DNA of 64,000 nt from Streptomyces caniscabiei (GCF_014930365.1 NZ_JABXWI010000018.1:62001-126000); one strand, 5' to 3'; numbered from the stretch's first letter, positions 7,692-16,460 are shown. Program-made: numbers and translations. Notes: a model not told the origin generated them from the sequence alone.

Positions 7692-8618
7692 ATGCAAGGC
7701 ACGGTCGACGGTTTCAGCTACGGTGCGGTCACTCCGGTGGCCGCCTATGTCATGGCCTGCCTGGGCGCCGCGCTCGGACTGCGCTGCGTGGTCAGGTCGG
7801 TCTACAACGAGCGCTCCTGGAAGCCCGGTTGGCTGGCCCTGGGAGCCGCCTGCATCGGCTGCGGCATCTGGACGATGCACTTCATCGCGATGGTCGGCTT
7901 CCGGGTGGAGGAGAGCCCCATCCACTACGACGTCGGGCTGACGGTGCTCAGCCTCGTCGTCGCCATCACCGTCGTCGGCATCGGGGTCTTCGCCGTGGGC
8001 TACCGCGGTGTCAGCACGGCCACCCTCTGCGCGGCGGGATCCGTGACGGGCCTCGGGGTGGCCGCCATGCACTATCTGGGCATGGCCGCCATCCAGTTGA
8101 ACGGCTACATCCAGTACGACATCACCGTCGTCGCCCTCTCCGTCGTCATCGCCATCGTCGCCGCGACCGCCGCGCTCTGGGCGGCCGTGTCGATCCGGGG
8201 GTTCGTCACCAGTCTCGGGGCCAGCCTGGTGATGGGGGTCGCCGTGTCCGGCATGCACTACACCGGCATGGCCGCCGTGGGGGTGCACCTGCACGGCACG
8301 ACCGGCGGGACGATCACCGGCGAGTCGCCCACGACGATCCTGCTGCCCATGCTCATCGGCCCGGTCATCTTCCTGCTCCTCGCGGGCGTGGTCGTGATGT
8401 TCGACCCGATGCTCGTCCTGGGCGAGGGCGACTGGGACCGCACGGCCGGCCGGAAGCCGGAGCGGCAGCGGCCGGAACCCCGGCAGCCCTGGCGGGCCGA
8501 CCGCCCCGACGTCCCGCTCCAGCACCCCGACGACTCCTCCCCGGGGTCCCTCTTCGAACCCCAGACCCGCGCCCCCGGCCGGCAGCAGGGCGGGGGGCGG
8601 CGCGTCCAGGAATGGTGA
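7692..8618 (+). CDS. MHYT-domain integral membrane sensor
   Basis: A 308-residue membrane protein with three copies of the MHYT motif at the ends of membrane helices: 'TMHFIAM', 'AMHYLGM' and 'GMHYTGM'. The His/Met residues are proposed to bind copper and sense diatomic gases (family knowledge). About seven hydrophobic helices span residues 10-245. The C-terminal 60 residues are cytoplasmic, Pro/Arg-rich and disordered, with no GGDEF, EAL or kinase domain, so any output must be through a partner. ATG 7692 is preceded by a G-rich ribosome site (GGGGGGA). The open frame extends upstream but without membrane-domain similarity. Confidence 0.9.
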   Translation: MQGTVDGFSYGAVTPVAAYVMACLGAALGLRCVVRSVYNERSWKPGWLALGAACIGCGIWTMHFIAMVGFRVEESPIHYDVGLTVLSLVVAITVVGIGVFAVGYRGVSTATLCAAGSVTGLGVAAMHYLGMAAIQLNGYIQYDITVVALSVVIAIVAATAALWAAVSIRGFVTSLGASLVMGVAVSGMHYTGMAAVGVHLHGTTGGTITGESPTTILLPMLIGPVIFLLLAGVVVMFDPMLVLGEGDWDRTAGRKPERQRPEPRQPWRADRPDVPLQHPDDSSPGSLFEPQTRAPGRQQGGGRRVQEW

Positions 8619-8646
8619 GGTGAGGTGACGGTCGGCCGGAAGGGGC

Positions 8647-9297
8647 CTAACTCCCTGGCGCGGTACGGGTGGTGCCGGTGCGGGGGGTGCCGGTACGGGC
8701 GGTGGCGGTACGGGTGGTGAGGTCCTCGTCCGTGATGGCGCGGACCACCCGGCACGGTGCGCCGAGCGCGACGGACATCGGGGGGATGCCGCGGCTGACG
8801 ACGCTTCCGGCGCCGATGACCGAGCCGTAGCCGATACGGACCCCGGGCAGGACGACCGCGTTACTGCCGATCCACACCTTGTCCTCGATCACGATCGGCT
8901 CGGAGAACCTGCCGAAGTCCGCGCGGCGCGAGGGGTGCACGGGATGGCCCGTCGTCGTCAGCGTCACGCTGGGTGCGATCATGACGCCGTCGCCTATGCG
9001 GATGTCCACGTCGTCGACGAACGTCAGGTTCACGTTGCCGAAGAAGTCGTCACCTATGTGGACGTTGCTGCCGAAGCCCGCGTGGAACGGCGGCAGCAGC
9101 ACCGTGCGTGCACCGACCGACCCGAAGATCTCGACGAGCAGCGCGCGACGCCGCTCCGCCTCGCCCGGTGGGGTCCTGTTGTACTCGAAGATCTGGTCCG
9201 TGCGCCGCCGGGGCGCCTGGAAGGCCGCCTCGGACTCGGTGTAGACGAGCCCCTCGGCGATCCGGGCCAGCACCTCTTCCTCATGAGAACCCGACAC
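8647..9297 (-). CDS. Maltose/galactoside O-acetyltransferase family protein
   Basis: A 216-residue left-handed parallel beta-helix acetyltransferase. The N-terminal MAT-type helical region ('RRTDQIFEYNRTPPGEAERRRALL') is followed by hexapeptide repeats ('IGDDFFGNVNLTFVDDVDIRIGDGVMIAPSV', 'VWIGSNAVVLPGVRIGYGSVIGAGSVV') and the catalytic-loop 'TTTGHPVHPSRR', whose His is the expected base. The family transfers acetyl from acetyl-CoA to sugars such as maltose or galactosides. GTG 9297 is chosen because AAGGAG lies about 9 bases upstream. The C-terminal tail is Thr/Arg-rich and low complexity. It is separated by 71 bases from the peptidase E gene. Confidence 0.92.
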   Translation of the reverse strand: MSGSHEEEVLARIAEGLVYTESEAAFQAPRRRTDQIFEYNRTPPGEAERRRALLVEIFGSVGARTVLLPPFHAGFGSNVHIGDDFFGNVNLTFVDDVDIRIGDGVMIAPSVTLTTTGHPVHPSRRADFGRFSEPIVIEDKVWIGSNAVVLPGVRIGYGSVIGAGSVVSRGIPPMSVALGAPCRVVRAITDEDLTTRTATARTGTPRTGTTRTAPGS

Positions 9298-9368
9298 TGC
9301 GGAACACTCCTTCCTCGTACCACTCGTAGTGCTGCCACCGGCGTGGTGCGGCTGTCGGCGTGGTGCCG

Positions 9369-10109
9369 CTAGCGGCGCGGCTCGGGCAGGAGGCGGGGGG
9401 ATATCCGTTCCTCCACCGCCGTGGCACCCTCGCGCCGGACCACGTACGCCCCCTTGCCCGGGACTTCGGCGACCGCCTCCACCAGGCGCGTGCCCCGGTA
9501 GACGAGCCCGACCCCGTCGTCGGTGCAGTGGGTCTCCGGGAGCGTGCCGTCGGCGACGAGGCTGTGGACGAGGGGGCGGCGGCCCTCGTCACTGTCGTAG
9601 TGGACGCCGTTGCCGTACGGGAGGTACGCCAGCGCGTCCGTCACCGGGCGGAGCGTCGGGCCGAAGGAGTCCGTCGTCCCGCCCCGGAACCAGCAGATGG
9701 AGCCCGCGCTGACGCCGCTCAGCACGACACCGGCCCGCCAGGCGCGGCGCAGTACGCGGTCGAGGCCGTGGACGCGCCAGACCGCGAGCAGGTTGGCGAC
9801 CGAGCCGCCCATGACCCACACGACGTCCTGGGCGAGGACGGCCGACTCGATGTCCTCGATGTTGGGCATCGGGAAGAGCGCGAGCGGGGTCAGATCGAAG
9901 CCCGCGACGCGCGCGGCCTCGCTCATGCGCGCCGTCATGTGCTCGGAGTCGCCGACGGCCGTCCCGATGTACATGACCTTCGGCCGCCGCCCGTGCACCC
10001 CCGACAGTTCCACGGCGTGGTGCACGAGCGAATGGAAGGTCACCCGGGTGCGGTCACCGATGCGGTGGCCTCCCGAGGTCGCGACGATGGTGGGCTCCGG
10101 AGCGGTCAT
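9369..10109 (-). CDS. pepE: Peptidase E (peptidase family S51)
   Basis: A 246-residue cytosolic serine peptidase of the S51 family, which hydrolyses Asp-Xaa dipeptides or cyanophycin-like substrates. The nucleophile Ser lies in 'GVVLSGVSAGSICWF'; 'YIGTAVGDSEHM' and 'VWVMGGSVANLLAVWR' are conserved surrounding segments. The ATG at 10109 overlaps the stop of the AroA-like gene by the 4-base ATGA pattern, so translation is coupled and the two are one operon. Why a dipeptidase is tied to an EPSP-synthase-like enzyme is not evident. Confidence 0.88.
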   Translation of the reverse strand: MTAPEPTIVATSGGHRIGDRTRVTFHSLVHHAVELSGVHGRRPKVMYIGTAVGDSEHMTARMSEAARVAGFDLTPLALFPMPNIEDIESAVLAQDVVWVMGGSVANLLAVWRVHGLDRVLRRAWRAGVVLSGVSAGSICWFRGGTTDSFGPTLRPVTDALAYLPYGNGVHYDSDEGRRPLVHSLVADGTLPETHCTDDGVGLVYRGTRLVEAVAEVPGKGAYVVRREGATAVEERISPRLLPEPRR

Positions 10110-11350
10110 GTACCGGAGGGTAGCGGGAGCGCCTCGAACGCCTCGTGGAAGGCCGGGAACGTCTTGCGCACGCACCCCGGGTCGTCGAAGGTGATGCCCG
10201 GGGTGCGCAGGCCGGTCACGGCGAAGGACATGACGATGCGGTGGTCGCCGTGGGTCCTGATCTCCGCGCCACGCGGGGTGCCGGGACGGATCTCGATCCA
10301 GTCGGCGCCGGTCGTCACGTCCACCCCCAGGCGGCTGAGGTTCTCCGCGCAGGCCTCCAGGCGGTCGCACTCCTTCACCCGGGTGTTGGCGACGTCCTCG
10401 ATCCGCACCGGGCCCGAGGCGAAGGGGGCGATCGCGGCGAGGGTCGGCATGGTGTCGGAGATGTCCCGCATGTTGACGGTGACACCGCGCAGTTCGCCGG
10501 TGCCCGTCACCGTGGTGCGGTCGTCGCCCACCTCCACCCGCGCGCCCATCCGCCGCAGCACCTCGACGAAGCCGAGGTCGCCCTGGAGCGCGCCCGCGCC
10601 GAGACCGGGGACGGTCACCTCGCCGCCGGTGAGGGCTGCGGCCGCGAAGAAGTAGCTCGCGGTGGAGGCGTCGGGTTCGATCGGGTAGGTGGTGGCCCGG
10701 TAGCCGCCGGGCGGGACGACGTACGTGTCCCCCTCGCGGCCGACCTCCACGCCGAACGCGCGCATCATCGCGAGCGTGATCTCCACGTACGGCACGGAGA
10801 CCAGGTCGGTGACGGTGATGCGCAGGCCGGTGCAGGTGAGCGGGCCGAGCAGGAGCAGGGCGGTCAGGTACTGGGAGGACTGGCCGGCGTCCAGTACGAC
10901 CTCGCCGCCGTCTACGCCGTCGGCGGTGACCGTGAGGGGGTGGTGGCCCTCCGCCTCCTCGTGCCGCAGGTCCACGCCGAGGTCGCGCAGGGCGCGGGTG
11001 AGCGGCAGGAGGGGGCGGCGGCGCATCTGGGGGGAGGCGTCGAAGCGGTACGTGCCGTGGCCGGCGGCGGCGAGGGTCGGCAGGAAGCGGGCGGTGGTGG
11101 CGCCGTCCCTGCAGTACACGTCGGCCTCCGGGACGGCGGGGCCCTGGGGGCGGCCGTCGACCTGCCAGGTGTCCGGGGTGCGGCCGACGCGGTAGCCGAG
11201 GCGGGCGAGGCCCTCCGCGAAGCCTTCCGTGTCGTCGGACCTGAGGGGGCGCACGAGGGTGGTGACTCCGTCGGCGGCGGCGGCGAGGAAGAGGGCGCGG
11301 GCGGTGAGGGACTTGGAACCGGGGATGTCGACGGTCGGCATGCGGGTCAT
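10106..11350 (-). CDS. aroA: 3-phosphoshikimate 1-carboxyvinyltransferase family protein (AroA-like)
   Basis: About 414 residues of the EPSP synthase family, which joins shikimate-3-phosphate and phosphoenolpyruvate in the shikimate pathway. Motifs: 'DIPGSKSLTARALFLAAA' near the N-terminus, 'CRDGATTARFLPTLAA', 'QMRRRPLLPLTRAL', 'GQSSQYLTALLLL', 'DASTASYFFAAAAL', the PEP-site 'RDISDTMPTLAAIAPFA', 'TRVKECDRLEACAENL' and 'THGDHRIVMSFAV'. Start ATG 11350 or 11341; neither has a ribosome site, so a leaderless message is possible. The sequence departs from the usual actinobacterial housekeeping AroA as I recall it, and may be a second paralogue. Coupled to peptidase E. Confidence 0.88.
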   Translation of the reverse strand: MTRMPTVDIPGSKSLTARALFLAAAADGVTTLVRPLRSDDTEGFAEGLARLGYRVGRTPDTWQVDGRPQGPAVPEADVYCRDGATTARFLPTLAAAGHGTYRFDASPQMRRRPLLPLTRALRDLGVDLRHEEAEGHHPLTVTADGVDGGEVVLDAGQSSQYLTALLLLGPLTCTGLRITVTDLVSVPYVEITLAMMRAFGVEVGREGDTYVVPPGGYRATTYPIEPDASTASYFFAAAALTGGEVTVPGLGAGALQGDLGFVEVLRRMGARVEVGDDRTTVTGTGELRGVTVNMRDISDTMPTLAAIAPFASGPVRIEDVANTRVKECDRLEACAENLSRLGVDVTTGADWIEIRPGTPRGAEIRTHGDHRIVMSFAVTGLRTPGITFDDPGCVRKTFPAFHEAFEALPLPSGT

Positions 11351-11398
11351 GGTGAACGGTGGGGTGGGGTGGGTGCGGATGTGTCCGGGTCGTGGGAC

Positions 11399-11740
11399 GG
11401 GGCGGGGGGCGCCTAAAAGCCCGGGGGTTCGGGTGCGTCGGCGGCTGCGGGTCCGGTGGGGCTTCTCGCGCAGTTCCCCGCGCCCCTGAAAAGCATCAGG
11501 CCCCGCGCGCCTGAAAGGCCGACGGGGTGATGTGGGGGCGCCTAAAAGCCCGGGGGGCTCGGGTGCGTCGGCGGCTGCGGGTCCGGTGGGGGTTGCTCGC
11601 GCAGTTCCCCGCGCCCCTGAAAGACCAGGCCCCTGCGGGCCTGGAAGACCACGGCCCTGCGGGCCTGAAAAGCACGGGGCGCAGCCCCTGTTTTTCAGGG
11701 GCGCGGGGAACTGCGCGAGCGACCCCCACCCACCCGCGCC
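11399..11740. repeat. Three copies of the GC repeat (two direct, one inverted)
   Basis: The 749-base gap 11351-12099 holds no gene but three cores of CGCGCAGTTCCCCGCGCCCC: forward at 11467-11486 and 11598-11617, inverted at 11698-11717. The two forward copies sit in about 90-base near-identical units (11399-11491 and 11532-11625) that begin with GGCGCCTAAAAGCCCGGGGG and include GTGCGTCGGCGGCTGCGGGT. The inverted copy ends in poly-Pro-coding C-rich sequence. Between forward copy 2 and the inverted copy lies AAGCACGGGGCGCAGCCCCT, a secondary hairpin. Confidence 0.85.
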
Positions 11741-12024
11741 CGCCGACGAACCCGCCACCCCCGAGTTCCCAGGCGCCCCACCCACCCCACCCGTGCCGAA
11801 TTTCAGAAACCCGCCCCTCCCCGGGAACCCGAATCCACCCCACCCCGTCCAACCCCCATGCCGCCGGATGAGTCTCCGCAGTGCGGTGTCGGCCTCGCTG
11901 CTGGCTGCGAACGCTGACCAACCCTCTCCGCCGCCTGCGGCCGGCCGCACGCCGTCACCGGCGCGCCCCCCTCCACAGCGCCGGTGACGGCCCCTCAGCA
12001 CCCCTCCGCACGCGTCGCGTTCCC

Positions 12025-12051
12025 TTGACCGGAAGAAACTTCCCGGATAAT
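12025..12051 (+). promoter_or_regulatory. Putative promoter of the GH3 glycosidase gene
   Basis: TTGACC (12025-12030) and GATAAT (12046-12051) are spaced by 15 bases, a near-consensus vegetative promoter with a short spacer, about 50 bases before GTG 12100. Confidence 0.55.
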
Positions 12052-12071
12052 CGTGACACCTTGGAAGTTTC
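12035..12071. promoter_or_regulatory. Inverted repeat flanking the -10 box (operator candidate)
   Basis: GAAACTTCC (12035-12043) and GGAAGTTTC (12063-12071) are exact reverse complements on either side of the GATAAT box. Each half is itself nearly palindromic (GGAAGAAACTTCC, GGAAGTTTCC). This pattern is reminiscent of operators of ROK-type sugar repressors; the assignment is inference. Confidence 0.5.
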
Positions 12072-12099
12072 CTTCAGTCCTCCGGAAGGAGCGACGCAC

Positions 12100-13911
12100 G
12101 TGCCCTCCAGACGTACCGTTCTCGCCGCCACCGCAGGCGTCACCTCCGCCCTGGCCCTCGGCACCGACGCCCAGGCAGGCCCCCTCCCCCACGAAACCCG
12201 CGACGGCAAGCTCCGCGCCCTCGTCTCGCGCATGAGCCTCGAAGAGAAGGTCGGCCAGCTCTTCGTCATGCGGGTCTACGGGCACTCGGCGACCGCCCCG
12301 GACCAGGCCGACATCGATGCCAACCTCCAGGAGCTGGGCGTACGCACGGCCGCCGAGCTGCTGGAGAAGTACCGGGTCGGCGGGATCATCTACTTCTCCT
12401 GGGCGCACAACACCCGCGACCCGCACCAGATCGCCGCCCTGTCCAACGGCATCCAGCGCGCCTCCCTCGCCCTCCCCCGGGGCCTGCCCGTCCTGATCTC
12501 CACCGACCAGGAACACGGCATCGTGGCCCGCGTCGGCGAACCCGCCACGCTGCTGCCGGGCGCGATGGCCCTCGGCGCCGGCGGCTCCCGCGCGGACGCC
12601 CGCGAGGCCGGGCGCGTCGGTGGAGCCGAGCTGCGGGCGATCGGGATCCGGCAGGACTACGCCCCCGTCGCCGACGTGAACGTCAACCCGGCCAACCCGG
12701 TCATCGGCGTACGCTCCTTCGGCGCCGACCCGGAGGCGGTCGCCGGGCTGGTCGCCGCGCAGGTGAAGGGGTACCAGGGGGCGGGGGTCGCGGCGACGGC
12801 CAAGCACTTCCCGGGCCACGGGGACACGGCCGTCGACAGCCACTACGGCTTCCCGGTCATCGGGCACACCCGCGAACAGTGGACGGCCCTGGACGCCCCG
12901 CCGTTCCGCGCCGCGATCCGGGCCGGCATCGACTCGATCATGACCGCGCACATCATGGTCCCGGCCCTGGACCCCTCCGGCGACCCGGCCACCCTCTCCC
13001 GCCCGATCCTCACCGGGATCCTGCGCGAACAGCTCGGCTACGACGGGGTCGTGGTCACCGACTCGCTCGGCATGCAGGGCGTGCGGGAGAAGTACGGGGA
13101 CGACCAGGTGCCGGTGCTGGCGCTGAAGGCGGGCGTGGACCAGCTCCTCAACCCGCCGTCGATCGACGTGGCGTGGAACGCGGTCCTCGCCTCCGTACGC
13201 GCCGGCGACCTGACCGAGGCGCGGCTCGACGAGTCGGTCCTGCGCATCCTGCGGCTCAAGGCGAAGCTCGGGCTGTTCGAGCGGCCGTACGTGAGCGACG
13301 CCGGTGTCGACCGGGTCGTGGGGATCCGGCGGCATCTGGAGACCGCCGACCGGATCGCCGAACGGACCACCACCCTCCTGGTCAACGAGGGTGCGCTGCT
13401 GCCGCTGTCCCGGCGTACACACCGGAACGTGCTGGTGGTCGGCGCCGACCCGGCCTCCCCGTCGGGCACCACGGGACCGCCGACGGCCGTCCTCGCCGCC
13501 GAACTCACCGCCCTGGGCTTCACGGCGACCCGCCTGTCGACCGGTACGGCCCCCACCGAGGCCCTCGTCGACCGGGCCGTGGCGGCGGCCGGAGGCAAGG
13601 ACGCCGTGGTGGTGGCGACGTACAACGTGACGGCGGACAGCACCCAGCGGACCCTGGTCGCGCGGCTGCTGGCCACCGGGGTGCCGGTGGTGGCCGTCGC
13701 GATCCGCAACCCGTACGACGTGGCCCAACTCCCGCAGGTGAAGGGCTACTTGGCGGCGTACTCCTGGACGGATGTCGAGGTGCGGGCGGCGGCGCGGGTG
13801 CTGGCCGGGCGGGTGGCGCCGCGCGGGAGGCTGCCGGTGCCGGTGCAGCGGGCCGACGACCCGGCGAAGGTGCTGTTTCCGGTGGGGCACGGCCTGACGT
13901 ACGGGCCCTGA
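12100..13911 (+). CDS. Secreted glycoside hydrolase family 3 protein (beta-N-acetylhexosaminidase-like)
   Basis: A 603-residue exported GH3 enzyme. The N-terminus 'SRRTVLAATAGVTSALALG' is a Tat-type signal with an Ala-rich cleavage region (DAQAG). The catalytic domain has 'VPVLISTDQEHG'-like substrate loop (LPVLISTDQEHGIVARV), 'KHFPGHGDTAVDSHYGFP' (the NagZ-type Asp-His acid/base loop) and 'GVVVTDSLGMQGV' with the nucleophile Asp. The C-terminal alpha/beta sandwich contains 'VVATYNVTAD' and ends 'VLFPVGHGLTYGP'. NagZ-type GH3 enzymes release N-acetylglucosamine from chitin- or cell-wall-derived sugars. GGAAGGA lies 9 bases before GTG 12100. Probably monocistronic and sugar-regulated. Confidence 0.93.
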   Translation: MPSRRTVLAATAGVTSALALGTDAQAGPLPHETRDGKLRALVSRMSLEEKVGQLFVMRVYGHSATAPDQADIDANLQELGVRTAAELLEKYRVGGIIYFSWAHNTRDPHQIAALSNGIQRASLALPRGLPVLISTDQEHGIVARVGEPATLLPGAMALGAGGSRADAREAGRVGGAELRAIGIRQDYAPVADVNVNPANPVIGVRSFGADPEAVAGLVAAQVKGYQGAGVAATAKHFPGHGDTAVDSHYGFPVIGHTREQWTALDAPPFRAAIRAGIDSIMTAHIMVPALDPSGDPATLSRPILTGILREQLGYDGVVVTDSLGMQGVREKYGDDQVPVLALKAGVDQLLNPPSIDVAWNAVLASVRAGDLTEARLDESVLRILRLKAKLGLFERPYVSDAGVDRVVGIRRHLETADRIAERTTTLLVNEGALLPLSRRTHRNVLVVGADPASPSGTTGPPTAVLAAELTALGFTATRLSTGTAPTEALVDRAVAAAGGKDAVVVATYNVTADSTQRTLVARLLATGVPVVAVAIRNPYDVAQLPQVKGYLAAYSWTDVEVRAAARVLAGRVAPRGRLPVPVQRADDPAKVLFPVGHGLTYGP

Positions 13912-13922
13912 CACACGCCACC

Positions 13923-13961
13923 GGTGTACGGCACTGGTGTACGGCACTGGTGTACGGCCCT
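13923..13961. repeat. Three 13-bp tandem units after the GH3 gene
   Basis: GGTGTACGGCACT is repeated at 13923-13935, 13936-13948 and, with one change, 13949-13961, starting 11 bases after the GH3 stop. Confidence 0.8.
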
Positions 13962-14111
13962 GACCTGCGGACCCCGGTGTAAGACCGCTGGCGTACGGGG
14001 TCTACGCCGCACTCCTCGCCCACCACCCCCAACAGGCGCAAAGCACACGGTATGTCTGGCGTGGCCCCCGGCGCGGGGTCACGCTGGACGGGGGTTCGTC
14101 GGGGGGTTGTC

Positions 14112-14777
14112 ATGCGACGGGTGTGTCTCGTTCGACAGGTGTGCACAGGGGTGCTCGCCACCGTCGTCCTGCTCGCCCTCGCGGCGCTCTGCGGATGTCA
14201 GGCCTGGCCGGGCGGGGACGGCCAGGAATCGGAGGAGCGGGCGGCCGCGACCACGACCGGCACCCCGACCCGGCCGGCCGGGTACGGGACGGTGTTCCTC
14301 GGGGTCGACGAGTGCAGTTCGTTCGGCACGACGAGTTTCACCGAGGTGCCCTGTGCGAGCGAGCGGGCCGCCGCCCGGGTCGTGGCGCGGCACGACGGCC
14401 GGGCCGGCCAGGGGCCGCTGTGTCCGCCGACCACCGACTTCGTCCTCCACATCAGCGAGTCCACCGACGAGCAGGACGGCTACGACGAGGACGGCGACGG
14501 TTCCGTGCCGCAGGGCTACGCCTGTATGCGGGGGCTCCAGCCGCCGCACCCGGGCGACCCCGGTGGCGGTGGCGGCCCCCGCACCATCGTCGGCGACTGC
14601 GTCTACAGCGCCGGCCGGGGCGAGGTCCGTGAGACCGCCTGCGACGGCGGCGGCAGGCACGCTCCCGACTACGAGGTGACGACGGCCGTCGACAGCGAGG
14701 CACAGTGTCCGGCCGGAACCGATCTGTACGTGCGGCTGGGCGGCAGCCGGCCGGTGGGGTGCGCGTTGCCGGTGTGA
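14112..14777 (+). CDS. Putative secreted lipoprotein, hypothetical
   Basis: A 221-residue exported protein. The N-terminus 'MRRVCLVRQVCTGVLATVV' continues into a hydrophobic stretch ending L-C-G-C-Q, a lipobox-like site with Cys at about residue 29. The mature part is acidic and Gly-rich with about ten further Cys residues in 'ECSSFG', 'VPCASE', 'PLCPP', 'YACMRG', 'GDCVYS' and 'TACDGGG', suggesting disulfides, plus an acidic 'DEQDGYDEDGDG' run. ATG 14112 is chosen because it gives a normal signal peptide; ATG 14052 is an upstream alternative. No family recognised. Confidence 0.72.
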   Translation: MRRVCLVRQVCTGVLATVVLLALAALCGCQAWPGGDGQESEERAAATTTGTPTRPAGYGTVFLGVDECSSFGTTSFTEVPCASERAAARVVARHDGRAGQGPLCPPTTDFVLHISESTDEQDGYDEDGDGSVPQGYACMRGLQPPHPGDPGGGGGPRTIVGDCVYSAGRGEVRETACDGGGRHAPDYEVTTAVDSEAQCPAGTDLYVRLGGSRPVGCALPV

Positions 14778-14821
14778 CAGACGCCGAACCCGGGGCCGCT
14801 GTTCGGCGGGCCCGGGGCTCG

Positions 14822-14875
14822 GCTGCTGTGCTGCTGTACTGCTGTGCTGCTGTGCTGCTGTGCTGCTGTACTGCT
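14822..14875. repeat. Microsatellite-like GCTGCTGT tract
   Basis: A run of GCTGCTGT/GCTGTACT units, about 54 bases, lies between the convergent lipoprotein and S37 peptidase genes. It does not form a hairpin; nearby sequence may act as terminator for both genes. Confidence 0.8.
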
Positions 14876-14883
14876 CAGGCGTC

Positions 14884-16320
14884 CTACGGCCGCAGCGCGG
14901 GCTCCCGCTCGACGTCACGCTTGTCGAGCTTGGAGTCGAACTTCGCCAGCGGCTTGGCCTTGCTCGGGTCCTGCTGAACGGCGGCCGGGGCAACCCCCGC
15001 CCACTTCAGGATCCGGGCCGTGGCCAGGTCCTTCTGCGCCTCGACGAGACCGGCGACGTTGGCACCGTGGTTAGCGCCGGGGGCCGTGAACACGTACGAG
15101 TCGCGGGCCTTCTTGCCCAGGTGGAACGGCTCGGCGCCCCACGGGTCGTTCTGCCCGTAGACGAAGAGCATCTGCTTGGCGTTGTTCCGCACCCAGGTGT
15201 CGACGTCGCGCATGGCGTACGGCTGGAACTTCATCTTGATGTCCCGGGGCACGAAGTTCCGGGGCGGCTGGTAGCCGTAGCGGATGTACTTCTTCTCGAT
15301 GTGCGGGAACTTGATCGTGGGCGCGCCCAGCTGCGTACCGGCCTGGTAGAAGTACGGCGTGTACGGCGTGAGGCCCTGGTCGGTGTAGAAGGAGAAGCCG
15401 GAGATCGTGTCGATGGACGTCCAGATCTCGTCGTCCGTGGCCTTCTTGGCGTCCTTCGGGATGACGTCGCTGTCGCAGTCGGCGAGCAGGCTGTACTGCC
15501 AGAAGCCCCACACGTAGTCGAGGACGACGGCCTCGTACGCCTTGTCGAGGCTGCCGATCGTGTCGAACGTGTAGCCCTCGGCGGCGGCGACCTCCGCGTA
15601 CTTCTTCTCCAGCGGCGCGCGGCGGACGAGCGCCTCGCGCTGCACCGCGTTCAGCCGGTCGCGGCACTCCTTGGTGCCGACCTTGGCGAAGAACCGGTCG
15701 TACGCCGAGTCCTCCTTGTTGACGACGTCGTTGGGGGCGACGTACGCGACGACGCCGTCCATGTCCTTCGGGTAGAAGCGCTCGTAGTAGGTGGCCGTCA
15801 TGCCGCCCTTGGAGCCGCCGGTGGAGATCCACTTCTTGCCGTAGATCTTCTTCAGCGCCTTGAAGATCCGGTGCTGGTCGCCGGCCGCCTGCCAGATGTC
15901 GAGCTTGGACCAGTCGGCCGGGTCGGGCCGGGACGGGCTGAAGAAGCGGTACTCCATGGAGACCTGGTTGCCGTCCACGATCTGCGTGGGCTCACGGCGG
16001 CCGGGGTTGGTGGAGACGTTGTAGCCGCCGGTGTAGAAGACCGTCGGGCGGGCCGTGTCCTTGTGCAGCACCGTGATCCGCTGCTGGAACGTGCCCTTGG
16101 ACGGGTGACGGTGGTCCACGGGCTGGGTGAAGCCCAGGACGAAGAAGCGGTAACCGGGGTACGGCTTCTCCTCGATGAGGCTCACGCCCGGTATCGCGAG
16201 CAGTCGGTCCTTGATGTCGGCGGTGCCCGACGACGACCCGGCGGCGTTGGCCGCCCCCGCCGTGCTCAGTGTGCCGATGAGCACCACGAGCGACAGCACC
16301 CACCTGAGTGCTTTGCGCAT
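14884..16320 (-). CDS. Secreted tripeptidyl aminopeptidase, family S37 (PS-10 type)
   Basis: A 478-residue secreted serine peptidase that removes tripeptides from protein N-termini. The Sec signal is 'MRKALRWVLSLVVLIGTLS' followed by an Ala-rich cleavage site near residue 26. The nucleophile Ser is in 'KWISTGGSKGGMTATYYERF', the Asp in 'FVYGQNDPWGAEPF' and the His in 'APGANHGANV', the S37 alpha/beta-hydrolase triad. Length fits the streptomycete PS-10 family. GGGGAG lies 6 bases before ATG 16320. It probably trims secreted proteins or supplies peptides during growth on protein. The gene stands alone, convergent with the lipoprotein gene. Confidence 0.93.
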   Translation of the reverse strand: MRKALRWVLSLVVLIGTLSTAGAANAAGSSSGTADIKDRLLAIPGVSLIEEKPYPGYRFFVLGFTQPVDHRHPSKGTFQQRITVLHKDTARPTVFYTGGYNVSTNPGRREPTQIVDGNQVSMEYRFFSPSRPDPADWSKLDIWQAAGDQHRIFKALKKIYGKKWISTGGSKGGMTATYYERFYPKDMDGVVAYVAPNDVVNKEDSAYDRFFAKVGTKECRDRLNAVQREALVRRAPLEKKYAEVAAAEGYTFDTIGSLDKAYEAVVLDYVWGFWQYSLLADCDSDVIPKDAKKATDDEIWTSIDTISGFSFYTDQGLTPYTPYFYQAGTQLGAPTIKFPHIEKKYIRYGYQPPRNFVPRDIKMKFQPYAMRDVDTWVRNNAKQMLFVYGQNDPWGAEPFHLGKKARDSYVFTAPGANHGANVAGLVEAQKDLATARILKWAGVAPAAVQQDPSKAKPLAKFDSKLDKRDVEREPALRP

Positions 16321-16460
16321 GCGTTTCTCCCCTATGCAGCGGCTGTGCGCCGGAAGCTATCGGAGCGGCCGCCGGGGCACCAGGGAAGAAAGGGGCCAAC
16401 TGGACTGCTTTCAGCCGCAGATGGGAGCGATAGGGAAAACCCTGTGCGGCGCGGGAAGGT

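Noticed and set aside
14822..14875. Possible CRISPR or structured RNA
   Set aside because: Simple GCTGCTGT microsatellite without spacers or stems.
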